A DNA stretch of 64,000 nucleotides from Veronia nyctiphanis (GTDB taxonomy: Bacteria; Pseudomonadota; Gammaproteobacteria; Enterobacterales; Vibrionaceae): NCBI RefSeq assembly GCF_004116385.1, contig NZ_PEIB01000030.1, positions 1 through 64,000 of the forward strand, read 5' to 3'. How positions within the stretch are numbered: position 1 is the stretch's first letter; each line of letters opens with the position of its first letter. The position numbers and the translations under genes are program-made. This document shows positions 26,418 to 36,003 of the stretch, piece after piece. The notes under the pieces are model-generated. The model ran no database searches. It was not told the origin of the DNA and saw only the letters and a program-made list of their open reading frames with translations.

Positions 26418-27230
26418 CTATTCCGATTTTTGCGCGTTAAAACTGACCAAACAATTAGAAGTTGACTGATTGAGTAGATCTGGCTTTTTAAGCGACACCA
26501 AGTGACCACAATTTGGCAGCATCTCAGCACTTCCCAGCTTTAGAACGTAAGCGAGCACTTTCTTAGCCTCATACGATGTGTAGTCATGTTGCGAGGAAAC
26601 CAAATGAACTTTGCACTGTACTTTCGCTAAATCAGTAAGGATATGCCAGTTAATGGCCTGTTCAAACATCAACCTGTAATACGGCAAAGGCATTTTTCGC
26701 CATCGCGCCTGTGCTTCTTCTCTGATACCTTGTAATGCGTCACCAGGCAGCAATTTCTTACCCATGAACTTGGCAACGTTGTTGATATTCCCATATGTCA
26801 GTAACAGCTTTCTCACCCATACCATCATATGTTCGCCGAGACGGCGGGGACGGGACTCTGCCAGATTATTGATGGCGATGAGTCCATATATTCTTTCTGG
26901 GTAGTGGCATGCTAATTAAAACCCAGCCATGCCGCCCATCGAGATACCGATGACATAACACTTCTTGATATTCAGTTCATCGAGCAATGCAATTGCAACA
27001 TCGGCACAGTGTCTGACAGAGAATTGAGTTGGGTCGCCCCCGCTTTTTCCATGAAACGGAAAATCGAGAGATAGAGTGTGGTAATCGTCTGAAAAAATGG
27101 GGATTTGAAATTGCCAATCTTCGGTGCTGGAACCTAATCCGTGAAGAAATAGTCATGTCTGTGCACCCAAACCAGAGTTGCTAGTGTATTGATAAAAATA
27201 CGTCTGTCCTCCATGGTCAAAATACACCAA
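26418..27230 (-). pseudogene. Alpha/beta hydrolase, inactivated by two nonsense codons
   Basis: One continuous minus-strand frame gives a whole alpha/beta hydrolase: LVYFDHGGQTYFYQYTSNSG, LFLHGLGSSTEDWQFQIPIF (oxyanion region), the nucleophile elbow VIGISMGGMAGF, and the C-terminal PNCGHLVSLKKPDLLNQ with the catalytic His. Two stops interrupt it: TGA before LFLHGLG (position about 27151-27153; probably once TGG or similar) and TAA after GGMAGF (about 26916; probably once CAA). There is no frameshift, so this is genuine inactivation rather than a sequencing slip. The start is TTG 27230 or GTG 27227 after AAGGAGAG. Confidence 0.8.
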
Positions 27231-27291
27231 CCTCTCTCCTTTTTTAACACCCTTGAACTGGCCGAATCTTGTTTAGGGGAAATCAAACGGG

Positions 27292-27306
27292 GTTTACAGT
27301 GTAAAT
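27292..27306. other. parS2 centromere site 1
   Basis: GTTTACAGTGTAAAT is a perfect match to the 15-bp palindrome known as the ParB2 binding site of vibrio second chromosomes (N-TTTACA-N-TGTAAA-N). It lies in the short gap between a dead hydrolase gene and the GNAT gene, about 11 kb from the iterons. Confidence 0.85.
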
Positions 27307-27323
27307 GCGCATACTGTGCGGTA

Positions 27324-27884
27324 TTAGCTGACTTCGGCGAGTACTCGCTTTGATACTTGGCTGAACCATTCTTCACGCAGAACACCATAACGCAGTGAGT
27401 CAAAGTACTTACCTTGATAGAAACGTACTTTACGTAATCGACCTTCTAGCGTTAATCCCATCGCTTCCGCGCACCGCATCATCCTTGGATTACCAGACCA
27501 AGTGGTAAGGCCGATTCTTGCCAATTCATATTTTTTGAACAGATGAGAGATCCAAAGCTTCAACGCCCGGCGTCCGAGTTGTTTTCCCCAGTTCTGGGAT
27601 TCGAAAAGCGTGATACCGACTTCCAGCCAGCGGGTCGACTGGTCTTCCCAGTAACACGAGAGATAACCCACCAGCTGTCCTTGGTACTCAATGACTAACG
27701 CCGTTTCGCCGTCACGAAGGCGCTTAAACAGGTTCATTCTGAAGTAGAGGCGAGATTGATATTCTAATGGTGTGTAAGGCGCATCCAACGCCTTCCATTC
27801 ATTATCTAAGAAAATCTGGCGCCACAAAAGATTCCTTTCTTTTGGCAGTGCGCAACGAAGTAAAAGGTCTTCATCTTTCAACAT
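27324..27884 (-). CDS. GNAT-family acetyltransferase, RimJ/RimL-like
   Basis: A 186-residue acetyltransferase if begun at ATG 27884; upstream codons to 27953 lack a better start. The fold is visible as ETALVIEYQGQLVGYLSCYW (about residues 59-78), WLEVGITLFESQNWGKQLG with the acetyl-CoA loop (about 85-103), and IGLTTWSGNPRMMRCAEAMG (about 121-140), the family's final helix. It is of the RimL/YoaA-like type that acetylates protein N-termini or small molecules. Substrate unknown. AAAAGGA lies about 12 nt upstream. Lone gene, reading away from a parS2 site. Confidence 0.8.
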   Translation of the reverse strand: MLKDEDLLLRCALPKERNLLWRQIFLDNEWKALDAPYTPLEYQSRLYFRMNLFKRLRDGETALVIEYQGQLVGYLSCYWEDQSTRWLEVGITLFESQNWGKQLGRRALKLWISHLFKKYELARIGLTTWSGNPRMMRCAEAMGLTLEGRLRKVRFYQGKYFDSLRYGVLREEWFSQVSKRVLAEVS

Positions 27885-28054
27885 ATCAACACACAATCCT
27901 TTTTCTACAACCTTTCCCCACCCTAATGTAAGGCGATAATAAGTGCCACTCATTAGCCATTATTTTTGACATGCCACACTGACAAACACCCAACATTCTG
28001 ATCTTGCGATATGTTAGGCGCTTCTCACGCTGGCGTTATGAATGAGGGCGTGTT

Positions 28055-30516
28055 CTAACTCACCATAATCGGCCCACCAAATGACGTGACAGGAGGCACC
28101 TCTCCGGTAAATTTTTCCATATTGACAATACAGGTATTCGCACTAGTGGCATTTGCCAGCTCCGAGGTCGGAATATCAAGCGTCACTGTGTTTGGATCAC
28201 CATAGGTACATATTGCACCGATTTTTTCATTAAGAGGCCCGTACCATGCGCCCTCTTCAATGCGAATTACACCCGCAGGGAAATCCTCTGATATCACGGC
28301 ACCCGCCAATAGCTGCCCTCTGTCATTGAAAACCCGCACCAAATCACCATCTTTTATTCCTCTGGATTTAGCATCTTCAGGGCTCATGTAGCAGGGTTCG
28401 CGCTCATTAACGGTATATGTTTCACGGAAGTCAGACTCACACATTTGTGAGTGCAGCCGTTTATCCGGGTGACAAGACTGAAGCCAAAGCGGAAATTTTT
28501 CAGAGCCCGGACCACCGTGCGAACGCTCTTCTTTCTCAAACCACATTGGGTGTCCCTGACAATGCTGATACCCGTAATGGTCAATTTTCCTACTGAATAT
28601 TTCAATGAAGCCTGATGGCGTTCCGAGCGGATTGATTTCGGGGTCTTCTCTGAAAGAGGCATGTCGCACAAAGGGCTTTCCTACACCAAAATCCAGCACA
28701 CCTTTTTCCCAGAACATCTCAAAATCGGGCATATTAAATTTGTCTTTGTTAGCCGTTTTACAGTTGTCATACAGCATCTTGACCCACTGCATATCGTCCA
28801 TGCCGCGTGTATATTCTTTTTCTTTACCGAAGCGCTTACAAAGCTCCCGACAAATATCAAAGTCGGTTTTTGAGTGATAGAGAGGATCTACCAACTTGTG
28901 CATGGCAATCAGTCCGCGGCCACTGTATGAGCCATAGACGTCGAGATCATTACGCTCATACTGTGTGCAAGCTGGCAACACGATGTCAGAGAAACGGCAA
29001 GCAGCTGTCCATGCGAAATCAATGTTCACCACCGTCTGAAGTTTACGGAACGCCAACTTCATCCGGTTGCGATCCTGATGGTGATTCCAAGGATTACAAC
29101 CACTGATAACCAACATCTTTATGTCTGGCAGCGTTACCTCTGTGCCGTTAGCCTGTATTTTTTTGCCTGGCTCCATGATCGCATCAATCCAGCGGGCAAC
29201 TGGGATTGTTCGGCTGTAACCATTAAAATCATTATTGTTAAATTTAGGCTCCTGACCTTGATCAAGTTCCGGGGGAAACCGCCAGGTGCGAGAATCCAGT
29301 AGAAGGCACGCCAATCGAGCAATAATGGTGAGCATAAGAAATACCGCCACCGGGCAAGCCTATTTGGCCCAACATGGCGGCTAAAACGCTCCCATCCAGT
29401 AGGCTGTTCGCCATGTTGTTGTCGTTGTACCGCCCAACCCAGAATAAGTTGCGTTCTGCCCGACGCTAATGTACGGGCAAATGAACGAATGGTATCGGGG
29501 TCGATACCACAAATTTCCGATGCCCACTCCGGTGTCTTCTCGACTTTATCTTTTGTCTCTCCAAGCAGGTAAGGCACGAAATCGTCAAAACCTAGGCAAT
29601 AGGTCTCGAGAAACTTTTTGTCATAGAGGTTTTCTTTGTAAAGCGTGTTCGCGATACCCAACATGAAAGGCACGTCGGTCTGGGGATTGATATATTGCTG
29701 TTCACAACCAAGCATTTTCTGTGTTTTCGTGCGCACCGGATCAACAGAAATTACCCGAATGTCGCCAGCAGCAATTTTATCCTTCAGCTTGTCAAGGTAG
29801 CCGTAAGCCTCATGGGTTTCGCAGTTCCAACCCACCTGAAGGTTTTTGGCCAAGTCTGTCGCCCAGAGCACCACGGTTTTGGTGTTATCTAGAATTTCAG
29901 TCCACGAGGTGCCGGGGGCATAGACTTCGGTTGACCCCAAGATATAGGGCAGGATGACCTGTCCGGCCCCCGTAGAATAATCACCGACTTTGGTGATGAA
30001 GTTGCCGTGCATCCCCACGGCTCTCTGCATATGGCTGGTACAACTTTGGAATTGTCCGGTCTGACGCCAGCCGGTCTGACCGGCATACAGTGCCCACGGG
30101 CCATAATCTTTCTGAACCCGTTCGAGTTCTCGGTAAAAGAGATCTAAGGCTTCGTCCCATGTCACTCTGACAAAGCGGTTATCTCCACGGGTATCGCCGC
30201 TGTACTTATTCTTTTTCAACCAGTCGAGTCTCACCATTGGATAGCGCACTCGCGAAGGGTTATAAATGATCCCCTTGATGCCTTGAATCATCTCCGATGG
30301 GTGCTTATCCATTTCGAGCGGCTTGATCTCCTGTACTTTCCCCCCCCATATCCGCGCTCTGAACGCTCCCCAGTGGGATCCAGAAACTTTCCAGATACCG
30401 TCAGTTTCCGCAGCTTGCTCTGCCATTGCTTTGCCAGCGGTCAGTAGCCCCGGCCCGATGGCAGAAGCCGCACTGGTTGACAGTAAGCCTTTCAGAAAAC
30501 GTCTGCGATGCATCAT
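28055..30516 (-). CDS. torA: Trimethylamine-N-oxide reductase catalytic subunit, with four apparent frameshifts
   Basis: Periplasmic molybdenum enzyme that reduces TMAO to trimethylamine in anaerobic respiration. A twin-arginine signal ([15 protein letters not shown]) is followed by the bis-MGD oxidoreductase fold: [17 protein letters not shown] near residue 45, [16 protein letters not shown] near residue 145, [16 protein letters not shown], and a C-terminal dinucleotide domain ([17 protein letters not shown]). Between 29280 and 29420 four single bases appear to be missing; adding them yields [20 protein letters not shown] and [17 protein letters not shown]. The restored length is 821 residues, as in vibrio TorA. 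Third gene of torECA, 17 nt after torC. Confidence 0.9.
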
Positions 30517-30533
30517 ACCTGTCTCTCCTGTGC

Positions 30534-31714
30534 TTAGTGGCCGTCAACAAAGTCTGACGAGTGTTTTTGCAGATATTTGAGCACAAGGGCTTTCGAATCT
30601 GCGTCAAAGTTAACAAAGCCCATCATGCCGTCGAACATACCGGGCCAGGTGTTGGCGTCGAAATGTGCTTCCGCTGGCTGGGTGTGGCAGACACTGCAAT
30701 TAGTCTGATATGTCGGTTTGGCTTCAGCCATATGCTCTGAACATCGGGGACCAATCCTGCTTTTTTCATCCACAAATCAACGCTGACTCTCTGCCATTTG
30801 AGTCCAGTTTGATCATCCTCTTTGCTTTCGAAACCTTTCACAAACTTGTCGCTTTGGGAGACATCTTTAGTGAGTGCTGCACTGGAGATATTAAGGCCGA
30901 AGTCTTCGTTTAGTACACGTCCAAAGCCTTTCAGCTTTTTCCAGCCTTCCAAACTGATTTTTATTGCATCACTCTTGTCGTCAATAACGGTGACCTTAGT
31001 CGCTGGACTGAGGAGCCCGGCTTCGGTTTTAAGGGCGTCATCTTCATAAAGGGGTAAGTAGCGGATGCTGTAGAGAACACTGCCTTTTTTATAGCTGGTA
31101 CTGGCGGCGAGGCTTTCAAGTTTTCCAATCAGACCACCACTGGAATCCATGTTGTCTGGTAAGTGGTGGGCGATGCCTTTGTGGCAATCAATGCAGCTTT
31201 GATCTTTTTCTGCTGCCTGCTTCATTTGTATTCGAGCGGCTGGTGACATGATCTCCCACTTCATGCTGGCATAGCTATGGCAATTTTTGCACTCAAGGGA
31301 ACCATTCGCTGAAAAGCGCGCCCATTCGTGTTGGGCAAGCTCTAACCTTTTCTCCAGAAACTTTTCACGAGTATCAACAAAACCGGCAAGATGGCTGAAT
31401 ACCTCTTTACTGGCCTGCATCTTGCGCGCAATTTTATCAGTCCAATTGTGTGGAACATGGCAATCCGGGCAGGTCGCTCTGACCCCGGAGTGGTTTGTCC
31501 AGTGAACTGTTCCTTTTAACTCTTGGTACACGTTGTCACGCATAGTGTGGCAGCTGATACAAAACTTCTCAGTATTCGTCAATTCAAGGGCTGTATTGAA
31601 CGCCCCCCAGAACATTACTCCTCCGATAAAACCACCTAGGGTCAAGACGCCTAAACTAATTTTGGTCGCTGGACGACACAGGGTCACCCATAGCTTTTTG
31701 ATGAAGGATTTCAT
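30534..31714 (-). CDS. torC: Pentahaem cytochrome c TorC, with one apparent frameshift
   Basis: Membrane-anchored cytochrome that passes electrons from quinol to TorA. One N-terminal membrane segment ([20 protein letters not shown], about residues 19-38) precedes four NapC/NirT-type haem motifs, CISCH at 52, CPDCH near 84, CKNCH near 142 and CIDCH near 172. The TorC-specific C-terminal domain carries the fifth, CSVCH. One base is missing near 30733 (GGG read as GG) between SIW and [11 protein letters not shown]; with it the protein is 393 residues, normal for TorC. The C-terminal domain of TorC also affects TorS signalling in E. coli. Confidence 0.92.
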
Positions 31715-31770
31715 AAACGTTGCTCACAGGAAAATCAGACATAAATCGTCAGTATGTTGCGGCGGTGCGT

Positions 31771-31950
31771 TCAACCGTGTCCGGGAGGACCGAAGAAAAA
31801 CACTTGGCTCATCCAAATAATGAAGCCATAACCACCCACAATCATCAGGCTGAGAACGGGGAAGAGGAAGACGGTAATGAAGAAAAATGCCCGCCATTCA
31901 AAACTTCGTTTTTCAGTATCTTGTACTTCATCAGATTCAGTATTTTGCAT
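31771..31950 (-). CDS. torE: TorE/NapE-family small membrane protein
   Basis: A 59-residue single-pass membrane protein, first gene of torECA. ATG 31950 is chosen because AGGAGG lies 6 nt upstream. A charged N-terminus (MQNTESDEVQDTEKRSFEW) is followed by one membrane segment, AFFFITVFLFPVLSLMIVGG, and a short conserved end YGFIIWMSQVFFFGPPG, the usual TorE/NapE pattern. The role is unclear; it always accompanies TMAO or nitrate reductase cytochromes. I looked for TorR boxes upstream (31951-32140) and found no convincing direct repeats. Confidence 0.88.
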   Translation of the reverse strand: MQNTESDEVQDTEKRSFEWRAFFFITVFLFPVLSLMIVGGYGFIIWMSQVFFFGPPGHG

Positions 31951-32139
31951 AGATGCCTCCTGACTGATTCCGGTCCACAGATTGGGCTGGGGGGGAAGGA
32001 AATGTATAATTTTGAATACATGCACTGCATATCATAGCGAAGCGGAAATCGCGGAATGTCTCTTTTATGAATCACTACCAGAAGTAGGGGTATTAACGAG
32101 GAATAGTTGGGTGGGGTTTCTTAGATGATGTCTAAAATT

Positions 32140-32198
32140 TAAAACAAAACAAAAGGGAGCAATGATTGTCGCCTTTGAGACAACAGCATTGCTCCCTT
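32140..32198 (-). terminator. Terminator of the second chemoreceptor gene
   Basis: AAGGGAGCAATG and CATTGCTCCCTT form a 12-bp stem with an inner TTGTC/GACAA pairing. On the minus strand it is followed by TTTTGTTTTGTTTT, a typical termination tract. Confidence 0.85.
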
Positions 32199-32226
32199 GC
32201 ATCAAGAGGACATTTAGGTTGCGTTA

Positions 32227-33963
32227 TCATGTCCCTGTTTTGAGTTTTAATACATCCGCCAGCTCGTTAAGCAGCTTTCTGGTGTTGTCAGACAGACGGT
32301 TAATTTCGTTTGTCGATTCGGATGATCGAGATGCTAGCTGTCTAACTTCGTCAGCAACAACGGCAAAGCCTCGACCATGGTCCCCTGCCCTCGCAGCCTC
32401 TATTGCAGCGTTGAGTGCGAGCAGGTTGGTTTGGTCTGAAATACCATCAATGACTTTCGCAATGTCGGAAATTTCATTACTGGATTTAGCGACTCTGTCC
32501 ATAATATCGCCCATTCCATCACGTTGCTCGACGTCTGACGTGACGTCTTTGACAAATGCGGTGTAGATAGTTTCGTTTTCAAGTTCAACTTTGGACAGAG
32601 AGAGCAAACCCCAATACAACGTACCGTCTTTACGATGCACTGGCACTTCGCGACTGGAGCCCACAATCTTGTCAACGCCGGAGGTACGGTTGCTGTTGAC
32701 GAAGTTGTCGTGGTTAGGCTGAATTTCAGCGGGTACCAACATTTTCACGTTCTGACCCACAACCTCGCTGGCCTCATAACCCCACAATACCTCTGCTGCA
32801 GGATTAAAGAAGGTAACAATGTTTTGTTGGTTAATTGTCACGACTGCATCAAGCGCCTGTGAAAGCGTCTGGTTGATGGCTTCCTGTGCGGCGCGTTGAT
32901 CAGAAATATCTCGAACAAACGCAGTATAATGGAGCTGATTATTTATCGTGACTCGTGATAACGCCAAACTCACCCAGGCTTCTGTTCCGTCTTTTTTGAT
33001 TAACTCAATCTCGCGGTTAGAGCCAACAATCTTGTCGATACCAGTTCTTCTGTTGGTGTTGACGTAATTGTCGTGATTAGGCTGGTGGATTTTCGGCACG
33101 AGCATTTTGACGTTTTTGCCCATCACTTCATCTTGGGTATAGCCCCAGAGTGCTTCCGCTGCTGGGTTGAAAAATGTGACATTGTTGTCGCCATCGATAC
33201 TGATAACAGCATCAATTGCCTGATAAAGGATTTGCTCCATCCCTTCCTGAGCAGCCTTTTCTTGGCTAATATCGCGAGCAAAAGCGGTATAACCTACTTT
33301 CCCACCCATCTCGGTGCGCGACAAAGACAGGTTGACCCAGATTTTGTCGCCGTTATGTCTCACGAGTTGAAGATCACGGCTTGTACCAACGAGATTATCA
33401 ACACGAGTCTGACGGTTGGTATTCACATAGGTATCGTGAAATTGCTGAATTTCTCTCGGCACCAGCATTTTTACATTGCGGCCAAGCACATCCTCTTTTT
33501 TGATGTCCCAAAGTTTTTCGGCCGCTTCGTTCATGTAGGTGACACAGTTGGCGTCGTCTATGGACACAATTGCATTGATAGACTGAGCGAGTATCTGGCC
33601 AGTTTGCTGAACTTGCTCCTCGTCTGAGGTGATGTCTTTGATAAACAAAGCCATTCCTGCACTTTTACCGCTACCGCTTGCGTTGACATCAATTTTCAGA
33701 CAACGCGAGCTACCGCCGCTATCAGCTATTGTGTGTTTATACCCAGAGTTCATATTTTCGACAGGGTCGCCAATGGGGAGATCTCTGAGCATTTTGCCCT
33801 TTAAATCAGACTGATTTAAAAATTTATGTGCTGATTTGTTTGCGAAAGTAATTTTGCCATGGTTATCAGCAAGGATGATACCGTCTGCCGCATTCATCAT
33901 TGCCTGAACACTTGCATTACCATCACCGGAGTTAACACCAAATAGGCTCGATAGCATACTCAT
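32227..33963 (-). CDS. Soluble chemoreceptor with four PAS-type domains
   Basis: A 578-residue cytoplasmic methyl-accepting chemotaxis protein. A divergent first PAS (about residues 18-115) is followed by three similar PAS domains of about 125 residues (near 120, 245 and 370), each with V-x-x-FNPAAE-x-LWGY-type and NVKMLVP motifs followed by D-x-YVNTNR. The signalling part is short: [20 protein letters not shown] and [18 protein letters not shown] form the CheA/CheW tip, but the long methylation helices are largely absent. Direct phosphotransfer control rather than classical adaptation is therefore likely. No membrane segment. A different PAS subfamily from the receptor at 22774-25183. Lone gene downstream of torE but in its own unit. 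Confidence 0.9.
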   Translation of the reverse strand: MSMLSSLFGVNSGDGNASVQAMMNAADGIILADNHGKITFANKSAHKFLNQSDLKGKMLRDLPIGDPVENMNSGYKHTIADSGGSSRCLKIDVNASGSGKSAGMALFIKDITSDEEQVQQTGQILAQSINAIVSIDDANCVTYMNEAAEKLWDIKKEDVLGRNVKMLVPREIQQFHDTYVNTNRQTRVDNLVGTSRDLQLVRHNGDKIWVNLSLSRTEMGGKVGYTAFARDISQEKAAQEGMEQILYQAIDAVISIDGDNNVTFFNPAAEALWGYTQDEVMGKNVKMLVPKIHQPNHDNYVNTNRRTGIDKIVGSNREIELIKKDGTEAWVSLALSRVTINNQLHYTAFVRDISDQRAAQEAINQTLSQALDAVVTINQQNIVTFFNPAAEVLWGYEASEVVGQNVKMLVPAEIQPNHDNFVNSNRTSGVDKIVGSSREVPVHRKDGTLYWGLLSLSKVELENETIYTAFVKDVTSDVEQRDGMGDIMDRVAKSSNEISDIAKVIDGISDQTNLLALNAAIEAARAGDHGRGFAVVADEVRQLASRSSESTNEINRLSDNTRKLLNELADVLKLKTGT

Positions 33964-34080
33964 ATTATCCAGTCCACGCTTTCTTGGTTATTATTCGGAA
34001 TTCGAGTGTTGCATTTGTGATCAGTGTAGTAATCAGGGTATTTTTGTTCCAGATTAGAAACAGTCAAAGAAGAGATAAAT

Positions 34081-34114
34081 GCATAAAACCCTTTATTTGA
34101 TTAAGGTTTTATGC
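34081..34114. terminator. Hairpin after the EamA gene
   Basis: GCATAAAACC and GGTTTTATGC form a perfect 10-bp stem with a 14-nt loop. The T run that should follow on the minus strand is short, so termination is probable but not certain. Confidence 0.45.
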
Positions 34115-34132
34115 ACTGTAAATAATTGATAA

Positions 34133-35040
34133 TTAAGAAGCTCTGCAGCCATTTAATATTTCTGGATTTTTTTCGATTTTTTTACCGAACTTCGTCCGAG
34201 ATAACGCAACGCCAATTAACACCATCAGGCCACCAATGTAGTGGTAATGAGCAAGGTTCTCTCCCAATGTATACACGGCAATGAGTGCGGTTATCACAGG
34301 CATTAGGTTCATAAACATCGCCGCCCTGCCCGCTCCGATTTCACCAATCGCTTTTAACCAGCAAATAGGCACAAAAACTGATGCAAAAACGCCCGCGTAA
34401 GCAATCATAGGTATTGAATCTGTCGTTAACTCAATCCGCTCACTCGTAAAGAGCATAGGTAAAAGCATCAACACAGCAAAGAGGCCTTGTACATAGACAG
34501 ACTGCAGTGTTTTAATCTTCATTGGCCACTTTTTGACCAAAATGCAATAAAAGGCATAAATGACGGCAGCAAATAGCGCGATACCGTCACCCCGATTGAT
34601 ACCTTGATGAAAAAGCGTTTCAGGCTGGCCTTTCGTCAACATCTCAAGCAATCCTGCAAAAGCAATCAACGCACCTGAAATACCAAGAACATTCAGGCGA
34701 GTGCCTAAGAGAGCTGAGCTGATGAAAATACTGATAAGCGGTACCAACGCCATGATCAACGCCATATTCGTTGCTGACGTGGATTCTGCGGCAAAATAAC
34801 CCAGTGATTAATTCAATACCACACCGAGTAACGATAATGCCGCGAGCTTCGGCAAATAGGGCTTTACCGATTTCCAATGTTTAATGAATGATGCAGACAA
34901 AACGGTGCCAAAACCAATGTCGCGACGGCCCAACGGTAAAATGACATTGCGCCAGGCGAGAGCACTTCAACGGAAAGTTCGTTAACAACTGCATTCCCGG
35001 CCCAAATCATGACAGGGATCAGTGGAAGTAATATATTCAT
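34133..35040 (-). pseudogene. EamA/DMT-family transporter, disrupted
   Basis: A drug/metabolite transporter of the EamA type with ten expected membrane helices. The N-terminal part begins MNILLPLIPVMIWAGNAVVN and the C-terminal part starts TSATNMALIMALVPLISIF, ending in the second EamA repeat. Between them a base is missing near 34905 (a T run) and an in-frame TAA near 34809 interrupts VLN-stop-SLGYFAAES (probably once CAA). The frameshift could be a sequencing slip, but the nonsense codon suggests genuine inactivation. Divergently placed from an AraC regulator 111 nt away, which may once have controlled it. Confidence 0.75.
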
Positions 35041-35151
35041 AGATAAGTGATCCAAACCGAGAAAATTAAGGGTTTGAAAGTTTGGCACGTCTTTTTAAAT
35101 ACATATATCTCCCATCAGACACCTTTAATCGGCTATCGGACAAATCAGTCA

Positions 35152-35938
35152 ATGAAACACATTCACACTCACACAGATGAATGGGAAACGGCACCAGCAG
35201 GAATTTTCTTCAATCATGGAAAGTTCTTATCCGGTACTTTTACGCGTGATCGTGTTCACTCATGGGGCTAATTACTGTGGTAAAAGGCGGAATTGTCGAG
35301 GTCAGGGTCGGCAATGCACGTTACTTGTCGCCCTCACAGTTTGCTATCTGGATTCCACAAGGTATCGGCCATACCAGCTACATGCGGCGCTCGGTGAGTT
35401 ACTGCTCGGTGACTATTTCAAGAGAAAGGGCTGAGCTTTTTCCAGAAAGGCCGTGTTTAATTGAAGTGTCCGACCTCACCAGTGCAATTGCAGAAACCAT
35501 TAAGCACAATGGAATTACGATCCCTGAGACAGAGCAAGACATCCGGTTAGCTGAAGTGATGTTTGATCAACTTCTGACTGCAAAACAGTACTCGAGATTT
35601 ATTCCCTCAACCACCGATACTTTGATCCAACCGATTATTGATGCTTTTGAGAAAGATCCCGCCGATGCCATGACGTTGACTGAATGGGCCAATAAACTGC
35701 ATACAACAGAAAGAACGGTCGCCAGACAATGCCTTTCCGAACTAGGAATGAGTTTTACAGAATGGCGGTCACGGGTTCGCTTTGTACAAGCACTTACGCT
35801 TCTTAAACAAGGGAAACAAGTCAAGGAGGTAGCTCTGCCTCTCGGTTCAACCAGAGTTCACCGTTTATCACCATGTTTAAAAAGCATGCAAACTGTACCC
35901 CAGAGCAATATCTCCAACAAAGCGCATTGTCGAGATAA
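35152..35938 (+). CDS. AraC-family transcriptional regulator, with two apparent frameshifts
   Basis: A cupin-type AraC regulator of about 262 residues. The first frame gives MKHIHTHTDEWETAPAGIFF to VHSWG; one base is missing near 35270 (G run), and the second frame continues LITVVKGGIVEVRVG to the first helix-turn-helix MTLTEWANKLHTTERTVAR. Another base is missing near 35850, after which the second HTH reads GFNQSSPFITMFKKHANCTP, followed by EQYLQQSALSR. The gene reads away from the EamA pseudogene and probably controlled it. Ligand unknown. The missing bases look like undercalls. Confidence 0.8.
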
Positions 35939-35954
35939 TGACGTAGGAACTTAC

Positions 35955-35982
35955 AAAAAAAGACAGCAAAATGCTGTCTTTA
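35955..35982. terminator. Bidirectional terminator between the AraC gene and rctB
   Basis: AAAGACAGCA and TGCTGTCTTT form a 10-bp stem with a short AA loop, flanked by A and T runs, between two converging genes. Confidence 0.85.
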
Positions 35983-36003
35983 ACGCGTGAATATTATCTA
36001 TCT

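Noticed and set aside
26418-27230. Selenocysteine recoding at the TGA in the alpha/beta hydrolase
   Set aside because: The same gene also has an in-frame TAA, and no SECIS-like hairpin is evident; pseudogene is simpler.
31951-32140. TorR boxes upstream of torE
   Set aside because: Only one weak match (CTGCATAT) to the known decamer was seen, without the expected direct repeats.
34081-34127. TATGCACTGTAAAT near 34110 as a parS2 site
   Set aside because: Two mismatches in the left half of the palindrome; better explained as part of the terminator-like hairpin.
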